Assembly (NCBI GenBank): GCA_025934695.1
Contig: JAICWS010000004.1
Location: forward strand, 257,496 to 321,495
Direction: 5' to 3'
Length of the DNA: 64,000 bases
DNA from: Alphaproteobacteria bacterium
GTDB lineage: Bacteria > Pseudomonadota > Alphaproteobacteria > Micavibrionales > UBA2020
In this document: positions 51,207-58,496 of the stretch, piece after piece
Layout: each line of letters begins with the position of its first letter
How positions within the stretch are numbered: the first letter of the stretch is position 1
Translations under genes and position numbers: made by a program
The notes under the pieces: model-generated
Seen by the model: the letters and a program-made list of their open reading frames with translations, nothing else
The model's database searches: none
Told to the model about the DNA's origin: nothing

Positions 51207-51716
51207 TCAAATCAGCGCGTTATGGGCCCATTGCAGCAGCGCCTGCCGCTGGCGCGGGCGGCACCAGATATCGCCCGCGTCGCAATTCTCCTTTACCTGC
51301 GCCGCATGCCGCGCGAAGGCGCGCCAGCGCTTGATCTGTTTCGCATCCACATCGGGAATGCGGCGGCCCATGTAATAGCGGCAATACCACTGGAACCAGC
51401 CGCGCGGGTCTGGCCCGATGATCCAGCCTTTGTCGCGCCACACTTTCAGCGGCTGACGGCTCTTGATCTTGAAGTAATTCAGCGACGGGTCGGGCGTCGC
51501 GGAGATTTTCGCCTTTTTGAACCAGTCGGCGGGAAATTCCTTTTTGCAGTCGTTCATATACTTGCCCTCGAACACGCCCATCTCGAGCATTTCTTTCGGA
51601 CTGTAATAAGGCCTGAAGCCGGGATCGAATTTCTTCCCCACCGGGGCGGTAAGTTCATACGCATAGCCGCGCTGCATTTTGTCGCTGACTTTAATCGTCT
51701 TGGCGTTCATTCTCAT
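51207..51716 (-). CDS. Conserved protein of unknown function, aromatic-rich
   Basis: The 169-residue protein has the segment YYSPKEMLEMGVFEGKYMND, then a remarkable aromatic region DPRGWFQWYCRYYMGRRIPD, and ends RPRQRQALLQWAHNALI. I recognise the general pattern (GWFQWYCRYYxGRR, CRPRQRQALLQWA) as conserved in uncharacterised bacterial and some plastid or algal proteins. No catalytic motif stands out. It contains four cysteines. The start ATG at 51716 has AGAGATGAGA upstream. It is divergent from 52154 and preceded by a palindromic repeat. Confidence 0.72.
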   Translation of the reverse strand: MRMNAKTIKVSDKMQRGYAYELTAPVGKKFDPGFRPYYSPKEMLEMGVFEGKYMNDCKKEFPADWFKKAKISATPDPSLNYFKIKSRQPLKVWRDKGWIIGPDPRGWFQWYCRYYMGRRIPDVDAKQIKRWRAFARHAAQVKENCDAGDIWCRPRQRQALLQWAHNALI

Positions 51717-51724
51717 CTCTTAAA

Positions 51725-51839
51725 CGTCATCCCCGCGCAGGCGGGGATCCAGTACCATAATAAAAGCAGCTGGCGCGCAGCCGAACAGGCGACTGTTTTA
51801 TAATCCACGGTACTGGATTCTCGTGTGCGCGGGAATGAC
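51725..51839. repeat. GTCATCCCCGCG-type paired palindromes
   Basis: Left arm near 51725-51757 (CGTCATCCCCGCGCAGGCGG) and diverged right arm near 51809-51839 (ending GCGCGGGAATGAC) are inverted copies; AGTACC and GGTACT next to them extend the pairing. Unlike most others it lies between divergent genes. Confidence 0.75.
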
Positions 51840-51915
51840 AGGAAGTATGGGCAGCAGGCCTGATAACTTGCGTCAGGCGGCAGCAATAGGCAATCTGCTC
51901 ATTCACGTTAATTAT

Positions 51916-51944
51916 TTGACATAACGTTTGAAATCGGCTAACTT
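51916..51944 (+). promoter_or_regulatory. Strong housekeeping-type promoter
   Basis: TTGACA (51916-51921) and TAACTT (51939-51944) are 17 bases apart. Transcription would start near 51951, about 200 bases before the small membrane-protein gene at 52154. Confidence 0.7.
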
Positions 51945-51950
51945 GTCAGC

Positions 51951-52090
51951 AAGCAGTGGGCATACTGCGGCGGGACGTGTTTAAAGAGTTTCCCGGCCTG
52001 CCGATCCTAAAGCCAACCTGCAAAACAACCGTTGAATCGCGTTTTTTCAGAGGTTGTTCCTGGCAGGCTTGCCAAATTTTCATCAAATGA
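51951..52090 (+). ncRNA. Candidate structured leader or small RNA
   Basis: Downstream of the promoter the transcript could fold into a nested structure: outer stem GCCTGCC (51996-52002) with GGCAGGC (52062-52068), inner stem AACAACC (52024-52030) with GGTTGTT (52052-52058), and loops of 21 and 21 bases. No ORF is present. It may be a regulatory leader for 52154 or an independent RNA; no terminator-like T-run follows. The rest of the 51840-52153 gap shows nothing else. Confidence 0.25.
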
Positions 52091-52153
52091 TCTCACGAAG
52101 CGCGAGCGGCGGACGCGGCCCTTTATGCATGCTTCCTTTGAAATGAGGTTCAG

Positions 52154-52531
52154 ATGAATATCAAGGATGGTCTCGCAAAAATCTTCAACTCCACGACGTT
52201 CGGCTGGCTTGCCGATATACCTGAAAATCAGGGAACGCTCGGCGCTTGGATCACGAAATGCGCGCAGAAAGGGGGGGACCCGATTGCAATCAGCGAGGGC
52301 GATTTTATGAGCCTTCCCCTTTGCCGCGCTGGCCGCATCACGGAGAGGACGATGACCCTGACGTCCGCATTTCTCGTCGCCGCTGCCGTCGGCACTTCGG
52401 TAAGTCCCGTCGCGGCCATCCCGGTGGGTCTGGCGATGCTCATGATGGGCAAATATGCCGGGCTGCTGTCGGGCTTCGGCGTGAATGCAGGCGTCCAGAA
52501 AGCGGAAGAATGGGCTTGGCGGCGGATGTAA
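52154..52531 (+). CDS. Small membrane protein of unknown function
   Basis: The 125-residue protein has a hydrophilic N-terminal half (KDGLAKIFNSTTFGWLADIP, GTLGAWITKCAQKGGD) and a long hydrophobic stretch from about residue 67 to 105 (LTSAFLVAAAVGTSVSPVAA, IPVGLAMLMMGKYAGLLSG), giving perhaps two helices. It ends AEEWAWRRM. The stop codon is directly adjacent to the convergent stop of the AstE-like gene. No family is recognised. It has its own promoter and a 200-base leader. Confidence 0.65.
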   Translation: MNIKDGLAKIFNSTTFGWLADIPENQGTLGAWITKCAQKGGDPIAISEGDFMSLPLCRAGRITERTMTLTSAFLVAAAVGTSVSPVAAIPVGLAMLMMGKYAGLLSGFGVNAGVQKAEEWAWRRM

Positions 52532-53395
52532 TCACCGGAACGGCCCCGCATTGCCGCCGAAATAGAACCAGGCCTCGGACAGGGCGGCATCCGGCGTGGG
52601 GAAGATGATGCAGCCATCCGACGGCGCCGTGATGGCCTCGCCATCGTCATAAACGGCGACGGTGGCGCCTTTCGGGACGGCCTCAAAATTTCGCCAGTCC
52701 TGGACAAGCCGGCCCGGGCGCTCTTTCAAGATGCGCTTCGTCATGACGATTTCTTCAGGCGCGGGCGGCGTCGCGGCCGGCGGAGGCAACATGCCCAGGT
52801 GCGACAGGCAGTTTCGCAGGCACTGCCGCGCGGCCGCAATGGCAGCGGGTTCGTCGTGCCAGCCGCATTCGGCGAAGGCGCTGGTCTTGCCTTTCGAGAA
52901 AGCGTAATCGGCGGGGCCGGGCGCGAAGGCATTGTCGGCGGCATAAACCTGGTTCCACCCCGTGCAGACATAGCCAAGGCCCAGCGCGGCGGTGAGACGC
53001 CGGTTTGCAGGCGTGTCATTGTCCATGAAGGCGAAGGGCCGGTCGATGACATGGCAGGAATGGATGTCGAGCAACACGTCGCAGGCGTCGATGAGCGGCA
53101 TGATTTCGGTGGCGGCGCGCTCCTCGTCGTTTGCGGGGCTGAGGTTCGGCGCGAACAGGCGGTTCATATTGGCATTCACGAGGCGCTTTTTCTGCGCGTA
53201 GGCAGCCGGGTTTGCGACGGGAACGCCGACCAGCCGCCCCCGCAACAGCGTCGCGCGCCCCTTGTCGATGTCATTCATCAGCTCATTCAACGCAATCGTG
53301 CCTGCCGTCCCGTCGCCATGCACCGCGCAGAGGACGAGCAGCGAAGGGCCTGATGTTCGGGCGTCGAAAACGCGGGTCTGGACAAGGCCGGGCAT
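52532..53395 (-). CDS. Succinylglutamate desuccinylase/aspartoacylase-like protein
   Basis: The 287-residue protein is related to AstE/AspA zinc carboxypeptidase-like hydrolases: VLCAVHGDGTAGTIAL holds the first zinc motif, LLDIHSCHVIDRPF holds the second histidine, and SAFAECGWHDEPAAI contains the catalytic glutamate region. In active family members the first motif is HGxE, whereas here it reads HGDG; the zinc-ligand glutamate is missing. It may have lost hydrolysis or use other ligands. The C-terminal domain (QDWRNFEAVPKGATVAVYDD) is the family-typical beta domain. ATG at 53395 is chosen by alignment; it lies only 2 bases past the stop of the SnoaL-like gene. Confidence 0.8.
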   Translation of the reverse strand: MPGLVQTRVFDARTSGPSLLVLCAVHGDGTAGTIALNELMNDIDKGRATLLRGRLVGVPVANPAAYAQKKRLVNANMNRLFAPNLSPANDEERAATEIMPLIDACDVLLDIHSCHVIDRPFAFMDNDTPANRRLTAALGLGYVCTGWNQVYAADNAFAPGPADYAFSKGKTSAFAECGWHDEPAAIAAARQCLRNCLSHLGMLPPPAATPPAPEEIVMTKRILKERPGRLVQDWRNFEAVPKGATVAVYDDGEAITAPSDGCIIFPTPDAALSEAWFYFGGNAGPFR

Positions 53396-53397
53396 CG

Positions 53398-53760
53398 TTA
53401 TGACTGCGCCAGTTTCTTTGTATCGAAGATGATCCAGACTTCCCGGATCTTCCCCTGCGCGTCGAAGGCAAAGATATCGACGCAATCGAACGGCGGCGCG
53501 TCCGGCTTGCAGTAATCGAACAACACCGCCGCCGTTCCCGGCGGCTCGCCGTGGAAGAAGGATTTGGCGCGAAACGCCGTGCCCTTCGTCTTCTCCAGCA
53601 GCGCGGGATAAAATTCCTGCGGCTTCTTTGGCTCGGCTTGCGTCGGCGAATGCACGACCGCATCGCGCGCGAACAGCCCCAGAACGCGCGCCAGTTCGCC
53701 CGAGGTCACGGCCTCGAGGTAGCGGGTCATGGTTTCTTTGTGTTTGGAGAAGGCGGTCAT
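53398..53760 (-). CDS. SnoaL-like (NTF2-fold) protein
   Basis: The 120-residue protein matches the NTF2/SnoaL-like fold: an N-terminal helix pair (KHKETMTRYLEAVTSGELAR), VLGLFARDAVVHSPTQAEPK and FDCVDIFAFDAQGKIREVWI near the end. Such small proteins are isomerases, dehydratases or ligand-binding domains; the substrate cannot be told. Its stop lies 2 bases before the start of the AstE-like gene, indicating a coupled pair. Confidence 0.8.
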   Translation of the reverse strand: MTAFSKHKETMTRYLEAVTSGELARVLGLFARDAVVHSPTQAEPKKPQEFYPALLEKTKGTAFRAKSFFHGEPPGTAAVLFDYCKPDAPPFDCVDIFAFDAQGKIREVWIIFDTKKLAQS

Positions 53761-53780
53761 GATGACGATTATATAACATC

Positions 53781-53873
53781 GTCATTCCGACGAAAGCGGG
53801 AATCTCGCAGGCCGAAGGACTGCTTTATAAATGCGCGCTTCGCGCGAGAGATCCCGGCTTTCGCCGGGATGAC
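53781..53873. repeat. GTCATTCCGACG-type paired palindromes
   Basis: Left arm GTCATTCCGACGAAAGCGGG and right arm CCCGGCTTTCGCCGGGATGA, inverted copies with about 45 bases between. It is followed within 15 bases by a second element of another type. Confidence 0.8.
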
Positions 53874-53887
53874 AAATTGTTGAGGGC

Positions 53888-53964
53888 GTCATCCCGAGCG
53901 CCAGCGAGGGATCTTCGCGGGTTCCGCCAAAGATTCCTCAGTCGCTTCGCGCCTTCGGAATGAC
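53888..53964. repeat. GTCATCCCGAGCG-type paired repeat
   Basis: Left arm GTCATCCCGAGCGCCAGCGA and right arm CGCGCCTTCGGAATGAC, a close relative of the element at 23919. It lies just after the tldD stop (on the minus strand). Confidence 0.8.
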
Positions 53965-53971
53965 AAAATAT

Positions 53972-55411
53972 TTAGGTTTTGGTGCCGCCCACCGTCAGCC
54001 CGTCGATGCGCAAGCTCGGCTGCCCCACGCCGACCGGCACGCTTTGGCCGTCTTTGCCGCAAGTGCCGACGCCGTCGTCGAGCTTCATGTCGTTGCCGAT
54101 CATTTTGACCTTGGTGAGCGCGTCGGGGCCGTTGCCGATCAGGGTCGCGCCTTTCACGGCGGGGCCGATCTTGCCGTTTTCGATCAGATAGGCTTCGGAG
54201 GCCGAGAACACGAATTTGCCCGAGGTGATATCCACCTGCCCGCCGCCGAAGTTGACAGCATACAAACCCTTTGGCACGGATTTAATGATTTCTTCCTGGC
54301 TCATGTTGCCGTTCAGCATGATGGTGTTCGTCATACGCGGCATGACGTGATCCGCGTAAGACTCGCGGCGTCCGTTGCCGGTCGGCTTCACGCCCATCAG
54401 GCGCGCGTTCATGCGGTCCTGCAGATAGCCCACGAGGATGCCGTCCTCAATCAGCGTCGTGCGTTGCGAAGGCGTACCTTCGTCGTCGATGGTGATGGAG
54501 CCGCGGCGGTCCGGCATGGTGCCGTCGTCGACGACGGTGACGCCCTTGGCCGCGACCTGCTTGCCGATCAGGCCCGAGAAGGCCGACGTTTTCTTGCGGT
54601 TGAAGTCGCCTTCGAGGCCGTGGCCGATCGCTTCATGCAGCAAAATGCCCGGCCAGCCGGGGCCGAGCACGACGGTCATTTCGCCCGCGGGGGCGGGGAC
54701 GGAGGTCAGGTTCACGCTCGCCTGGCGATAGGCCTCGTCGACCGCGCCTTTCCAGGCGCCTTCCTCGAACAGGCGGTCGTAGGAATAGCGCCCGCCGAAA
54801 CCGTAGTAGCCGTCTTCCATGCGGCCCTTGCCGTCGTCGAGATAGACCGAGACGTTCATGCGCACGAGCGGACGGATATCCGACGCCTTGTGGCCGCCGG
54901 CGCGCAAAATCTGCACCGCCTTCCAGGTCGCGGCGATCTGGATCGAGACCTGCTTCACGCGCATGTCCTTGGAGCGCGCATAAGCATCGATGTCCTGCAG
55001 CAGCTTCACCTTCTTCTCGAAGGGCACCTGGAGCAGCGGATTGTCGTCACTGTAAAGCTGGCGGTTGGTGCCATGCGGGTTCAGGTCCATCTTGCCGCCG
55101 TGGCCCTGCTGGACGCTCTTCACCGTCTCGGCCGCGCGGGCGATGGATTTTTCGCTGAGCTCCGACGAATGCGCGAAGCCGAAAGTCTCGCCCGCGACCG
55201 AGCGCAGGCCGAAGCCCATGTCCGTGTCATAGGTGCAGGTTTTCAGCCGCCCGTCGTCCCAGCCGAAGAATTCGCTCTGCACATATTCCATGAACAGCTC
55301 GCCGTCGTCGGCGCCATTCAGGCTGCCATCGACCAGCTTGCGCGTGGCATCGGGGTCCAGCTTGTTCTTCTCATAGAAAATCTTGTCGGTCGTCTGGGTG
55401 TGAGAGGGCAT
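53972..55411 (-). CDS. tldD: Metalloprotease TldD
   Basis: The 479-residue protein has the TldD family zinc motif in GILLHEAIGHGLEGDFNRKK (HExxxH), a late conserved GGGQVDITSGKFVFSASEAY, and RIDGLTVGGT at the end. The N-terminal part includes ELFMEYVQSEFFGWDDGRLK. TldD works with TldE/PmbA to degrade peptide leaders, such as those of microcins or gyrase-inhibitor antitoxins. No pmbA is seen in the window. I chose ATG at 55411 (MPSHTQTTDKIFYEKNK); the longer frame adds a hydrophobic segment, not usual in this family. Confidence 0.94.
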   Translation of the reverse strand: MPSHTQTTDKIFYEKNKLDPDATRKLVDGSLNGADDGELFMEYVQSEFFGWDDGRLKTCTYDTDMGFGLRSVAGETFGFAHSSELSEKSIARAAETVKSVQQGHGGKMDLNPHGTNRQLYSDDNPLLQVPFEKKVKLLQDIDAYARSKDMRVKQVSIQIAATWKAVQILRAGGHKASDIRPLVRMNVSVYLDDGKGRMEDGYYGFGGRYSYDRLFEEGAWKGAVDEAYRQASVNLTSVPAPAGEMTVVLGPGWPGILLHEAIGHGLEGDFNRKKTSAFSGLIGKQVAAKGVTVVDDGTMPDRRGSITIDDEGTPSQRTTLIEDGILVGYLQDRMNARLMGVKPTGNGRRESYADHVMPRMTNTIMLNGNMSQEEIIKSVPKGLYAVNFGGGQVDITSGKFVFSASEAYLIENGKIGPAVKGATLIGNGPDALTKVKMIGNDMKLDDGVGTCGKDGQSVPVGVGQPSLRIDGLTVGGTKT

Positions 55412-55498
55412 GGGCCTGAAACCTTTGAATATTTGAACTCCTAATCTAACACCTGAGAGGGCAAAGGCGAGCAGCAAAAGACCCATCTGTGCCAACTC

Positions 55499-55527
55499 TT
55501 GACATATTTTCATAATGTATATAGACT
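55499..55527 (+). promoter_or_regulatory. Probable promoter of the gene at 55558
   Basis: TTGACA (55499-55504) and TAGACT (55522-55527) are 17 bases apart. The leader would be about 25 bases and includes a TTGGA ribosome site. Confidence 0.7.
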
Positions 55528-55557
55528 ATTGCAGTTTATGCTGCTTGGAAAATATCT

Positions 55558-56292
55558 ATGGGACTGAAAAAGAACGATATTTTTAACGAACCGCTGGTGC
55601 AGGACGTCATGCGCGCCCTGGACGGCGAGCATGGCATGCAGGTTCCCGTGCCTGACGAGTTTGCCGAAACGCCGTTGATGCGTTTTCTGCTGAAAACCGA
55701 CTACCTCGATGGCGCCTCCGCCGCGGCATTGCTGGCCGTCGAAATGACCGCGGGCCATCCCGATGTGGGATCCGTCATGACGCTGGTGCCCGAAGCCGTG
55801 CGCCCCGAAGTGTGGAGCTTTCGCCGCCATCCGCCCCAGGAGACGGGGCTGATTTTCAAAAGCCTCTGCGATCTCGACACGCCGGCCTCGACGCGCATCG
55901 CCCTCGCCGCCATCACCCTTTGGGGCGAGGAGCTGCACAATGCCCTGATTGAAGGGCGCATCGAGCGCAAGCATGCGCAATTCATCGGCGATGTTGCCCT
56001 GAACGCCTGCAAGCTGCTCGATAAACTGCAGACCAACGATTACTGGCAGCAGTTGCCGCCGCCTGCGGTGGATGCCTTCATCGACGCCGTGCAATATATC
56101 GCCGGCGCCGACCCGCGCACCGACCGCCAGCGCTGGGTCTGGGACACCGTCGAAACCCTCCAGAAAAAACGCGGCGTCATTCCGACGGAGCCGGAAGAAA
56201 AACTGGAAGAAGACGCGCCGGAAGAAGAAACGACTCTCCCAAAGCCGCCAGGAAAATCCGGAAAACTTGATAACGGAGATTTTTCGTTCTGA
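55558..56292 (+). CDS. Paralog family protein 1 (NEPLVQ type), unknown function
   Basis: The 244-residue protein begins MGLKKNDIFNEPLVQDVMRA, like the proteins at 57506 and 58497. It shares the segments FLLKTDYLDGASAAALLA and LLDKLQTNDYWQQLPPPAVD with them. It is mostly helical and soluble; the C-terminal 35 residues are acidic and lysine-rich (EPEEKLEEDAPEEETTL) and probably disordered. No catalytic motif is visible. Own promoter upstream. The following gene codes for an HDAC11-like protein. Confidence 0.75.
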   Translation: MGLKKNDIFNEPLVQDVMRALDGEHGMQVPVPDEFAETPLMRFLLKTDYLDGASAAALLAVEMTAGHPDVGSVMTLVPEAVRPEVWSFRRHPPQETGLIFKSLCDLDTPASTRIALAAITLWGEELHNALIEGRIERKHAQFIGDVALNACKLLDKLQTNDYWQQLPPPAVDAFIDAVQYIAGADPRTDRQRWVWDTVETLQKKRGVIPTEPEEKLEEDAPEEETTLPKPPGKSGKLDNGDFSF

Positions 56293-56339
56293 AGAAAAAG
56301 CCCGTTCCGGCGTCGGCCTGAATCCTGTACCCTGAATGC

Positions 56340-57437
56340 ATGAAGTTCAGGGAATTCCTTTTCAACAAGGCAGCGCTATGGCGCATCACGCGGATTTATC
56401 TTCCGCTCGCCGCCGTAATTTATTTCGTTTTGCTGGCGGCCGCCTTTTCGTTGGACGACACGAACCCACCGCGCCTCGATCTTGCGCAAAGCTTTCAGGG
56501 CAAGCTGCCGATTGTTTACAACGAAAGATACAATATCGAATTTTTCGGGTTGGAGCGGCTGCATCCCTTCGATAGCGTCAAGTATCGAGAAATCCTGAAT
56601 ATCCTTCTCAGTCACCATGCGCTGGAAAGAAAGCAGCTCATTGAAGGGGCACCCCCTGACGCCACGCTTATGCATCTCGCGGAAAGCGACGATTACCTCC
56701 AGAGCCTGCAATCATCATGGACGCTGGCGAGGATTTCGGAGCTGACTTTCCTGCGCTTCTTTCCATCGCACCTCAGCCGCAACGTCCTGCTGGTGCCGAT
56801 GGAATACCAGATGGGCGGCAGTCTGCTCGCGGCCATGGCCGCGCTGAAATTCGGATGGGGCATCAATCTGGGCGGCGGTTTTCACCACGCGTCGTACAAT
56901 GACGGCGGCGGTTTCTGCCCGTTGGCGGATATCAGCCTGATCGTCAAATACTTGCGGCAGCAGAAGCTGGCGCAGAAATTCATGATCATCGATCTTGATG
57001 CGCACCAGGGCAATGGCTACCAGCGCGACTTCGTGCATGATCCCGATGTTTACATCATGGACGCCTACAACAAGGACATTTATCCGCACGACACCTATGC
57101 CAAGCAGGGCATCCGGCTGAAGGTCGAGCTGGATGCCTTCGCCATCGATTCAGAATATTTTCCCAAGGTCGAGAAAGCGCTCGATGAATCCTTCGCGCAG
57201 TTCAAGCCCGACTTCATCATCTACAACGCCGGCACCGACCTGATGACCGGCGATCCTTTGGGCGCGCTCGACATATCGCCCGCCGGCATCGTCAAACGTG
57301 ATCAGATGGTTTTTGAACGGGCGCACGCGAAGAAAATTCCCATCGTGATGCTCCTTTCGGGTGGTTATCAGCGCACGAATGCCCAGGTGATCGCCGACAG
57401 CATCTTAAATTTGAAACAAAAGTTCAAATTATTTTAA
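56340..57437 (+). CDS. Membrane-anchored HDAC11-like (class IV) deacylase
   Basis: The 365-residue protein starts with a membrane anchor (LAAVIYFVLLAAAFSLDD) and then a complete histone deacetylase-type domain: INLGGGFHHASYNDGGGFCP carries the two catalytic histidines, FMIIDLDAHQGNGYQRDFVH holds the zinc-binding Asp and His, and DFIIYNAGTDLMTGDPLG holds a further Asp. The short spacing and GGGFHH-x-S sequence match class IV (HDAC11), which in humans removes long-chain fatty acyl groups from lysine. The anchor would place the domain at the membrane surface, in the periplasm if the N-terminus is inside. The substrate could be acylated protein or polyamine. Confidence 0.88.
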   Translation: MKFREFLFNKAALWRITRIYLPLAAVIYFVLLAAAFSLDDTNPPRLDLAQSFQGKLPIVYNERYNIEFFGLERLHPFDSVKYREILNILLSHHALERKQLIEGAPPDATLMHLAESDDYLQSLQSSWTLARISELTFLRFFPSHLSRNVLLVPMEYQMGGSLLAAMAALKFGWGINLGGGFHHASYNDGGGFCPLADISLIVKYLRQQKLAQKFMIIDLDAHQGNGYQRDFVHDPDVYIMDAYNKDIYPHDTYAKQGIRLKVELDAFAIDSEYFPKVEKALDESFAQFKPDFIIYNAGTDLMTGDPLGALDISPAGIVKRDQMVFERAHAKKIPIVMLLSGGYQRTNAQVIADSILNLKQKFKLF

Positions 57438-57468
57438 GGGCTTATACGTAAATCCTCACATATATCGG

Positions 57469-57497
57469 TTGACATGAATCACTTGGCCCCTTATCCA
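57469..57497 (+). promoter_or_regulatory. Probable promoter of the gene at 57506
   Basis: TTGACA (57469-57474) and TATCCA (57492-57497) are 17 bases apart. The expected start near 57504 lies only one or two bases before the ATG, so the mRNA may be leaderless. Confidence 0.6.
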
Positions 57498-57505
57498 TTA
57501 CGGCC

Positions 57506-58198
57506 ATGCGAATTCAGAACACAGAAACTTGGAATGATCCCCTCGTGCAGGAAACGCTGGCCGGCGTGGCCGAGCTGAATGAACTGGCCGATCGCGGCGA
57601 TATCAACGATCACCCCATCATGAAGGTGCTGCTGCAGACTGACTGCCTCGACCCGCTCGCGGTCGCGATGGTGATCGGCATGAATCCCTATGCGCGCGAC
57701 GCCGTGCCGCCGGAGGTGCGCGACGCCCTCGATCTCGCGGAAGCTGAGCGCGTGCGCGAGAACGGTCCCGGCCACCTGTTCATGGCGGGCAATGCCTCGG
57801 CCATCCGTTTCGTGCTGGCGGAATTCGCTTCCGAAGCGACGGGCGAGGGGTATAAGGAGCTGCTCGCGCGTCCCGATCTCGACGTGATCAGGCCGCATAT
57901 CGAAGCCGCCGCCGAGAACGTCGTGGCGCTGGCCGATGGACTGATGGACAGCGGCCTGTGGCGCGAGATGCCGCCCAAGCTGCTCGACAAATTCATCGAG
58001 AGCATGGAGAACGTGAAATCCATGACCGGCAGCAGCATCCTCAAGCGCGGCATCGCCTCGACCGTCTCTGCCTTCAAGACCGTGATCGCCGAAGGCAATG
58101 CGCAGGAAATGACGGAAGTCCGCGCGCCCTGCATCGATCCCTCCAGCCAGTATATGGCGATGAAGCAGATCGCGCGCACAAAGTTCAGGCTGCATTGA
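57506..58198 (+). CDS. Paralog family protein 2 (NDPLVQ type), unknown function
   Basis: The 230-residue protein begins RIQNTETWNDPLVQETLAGV and shares VLLQTDCLDPLAVAMVIGM and ADGLMDSGLWREMPPKLLDK with the paralogs at 55558 and 58497. It is helical and without membrane segments. It has one cysteine pair (CLD, CIDPSS) far apart. There is no ribosome site before the ATG, consistent with leaderless translation. It is followed by a palindromic cluster. Confidence 0.75.
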   Translation: MRIQNTETWNDPLVQETLAGVAELNELADRGDINDHPIMKVLLQTDCLDPLAVAMVIGMNPYARDAVPPEVRDALDLAEAERVRENGPGHLFMAGNASAIRFVLAEFASEATGEGYKELLARPDLDVIRPHIEAAAENVVALADGLMDSGLWREMPPKLLDKFIESMENVKSMTGSSILKRGIASTVSAFKTVIAEGNAQEMTEVRAPCIDPSSQYMAMKQIARTKFRLH

Positions 58199-58210
58199 GT
58201 TTTCATAAAA

Positions 58211-58425
58211 CTATCCTCCCCTTTGGGGGAGGCTGAAGAATTTCATTAGGAAATTCTTCAGGGCCCATGCCGAAGGCATGGGAAGGTGAGGGTACTCCGT
58301 GCAGCAAGAGCTTAAATAAGCTCACTTTGCGAATTCTGCACCAAGTACCCTCACCTTCCCATCGCCGCATGCTTCGCATGCGCATATAAAGCAATGGGCC
58401 CCTTCCTCTCCCAGGGGGAGAGGAG
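58211..58425. repeat. Composite palindromic cluster
   Basis: Several inverted repeats lie side by side: CCTCCCCTTTGGGGGAGG, GAATTTCATTAGGAAATTC, CCCATGCCGAAGGCATGGG, then the long pair GGTGAGGGTACT / AGTACCCTCACC around a 35-base centre, and a last CCTCTCCCAGGGGGAGAGG. This is the most complex repeat stretch in the window and related in parts to the fliP leader element. Confidence 0.75.
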
Positions 58426-58440
58426 ATTTAAGGCAGCGCC

Positions 58441-58469
58441 TTGACCCTTTGTTCCTCCGGGTCTAAGAA
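58441..58469 (+). promoter_or_regulatory. Probable promoter of the gene at 58497
   Basis: TTGACC (58441-58446) and TAAGAA (58464-58469) are 17 bases apart, with a short leader ending in AAAGGAGAGG before the ATG. Confidence 0.6.
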
Positions 58470-58496
58470 TATGCAAATCCTAAAAGGAGAGGCGCC

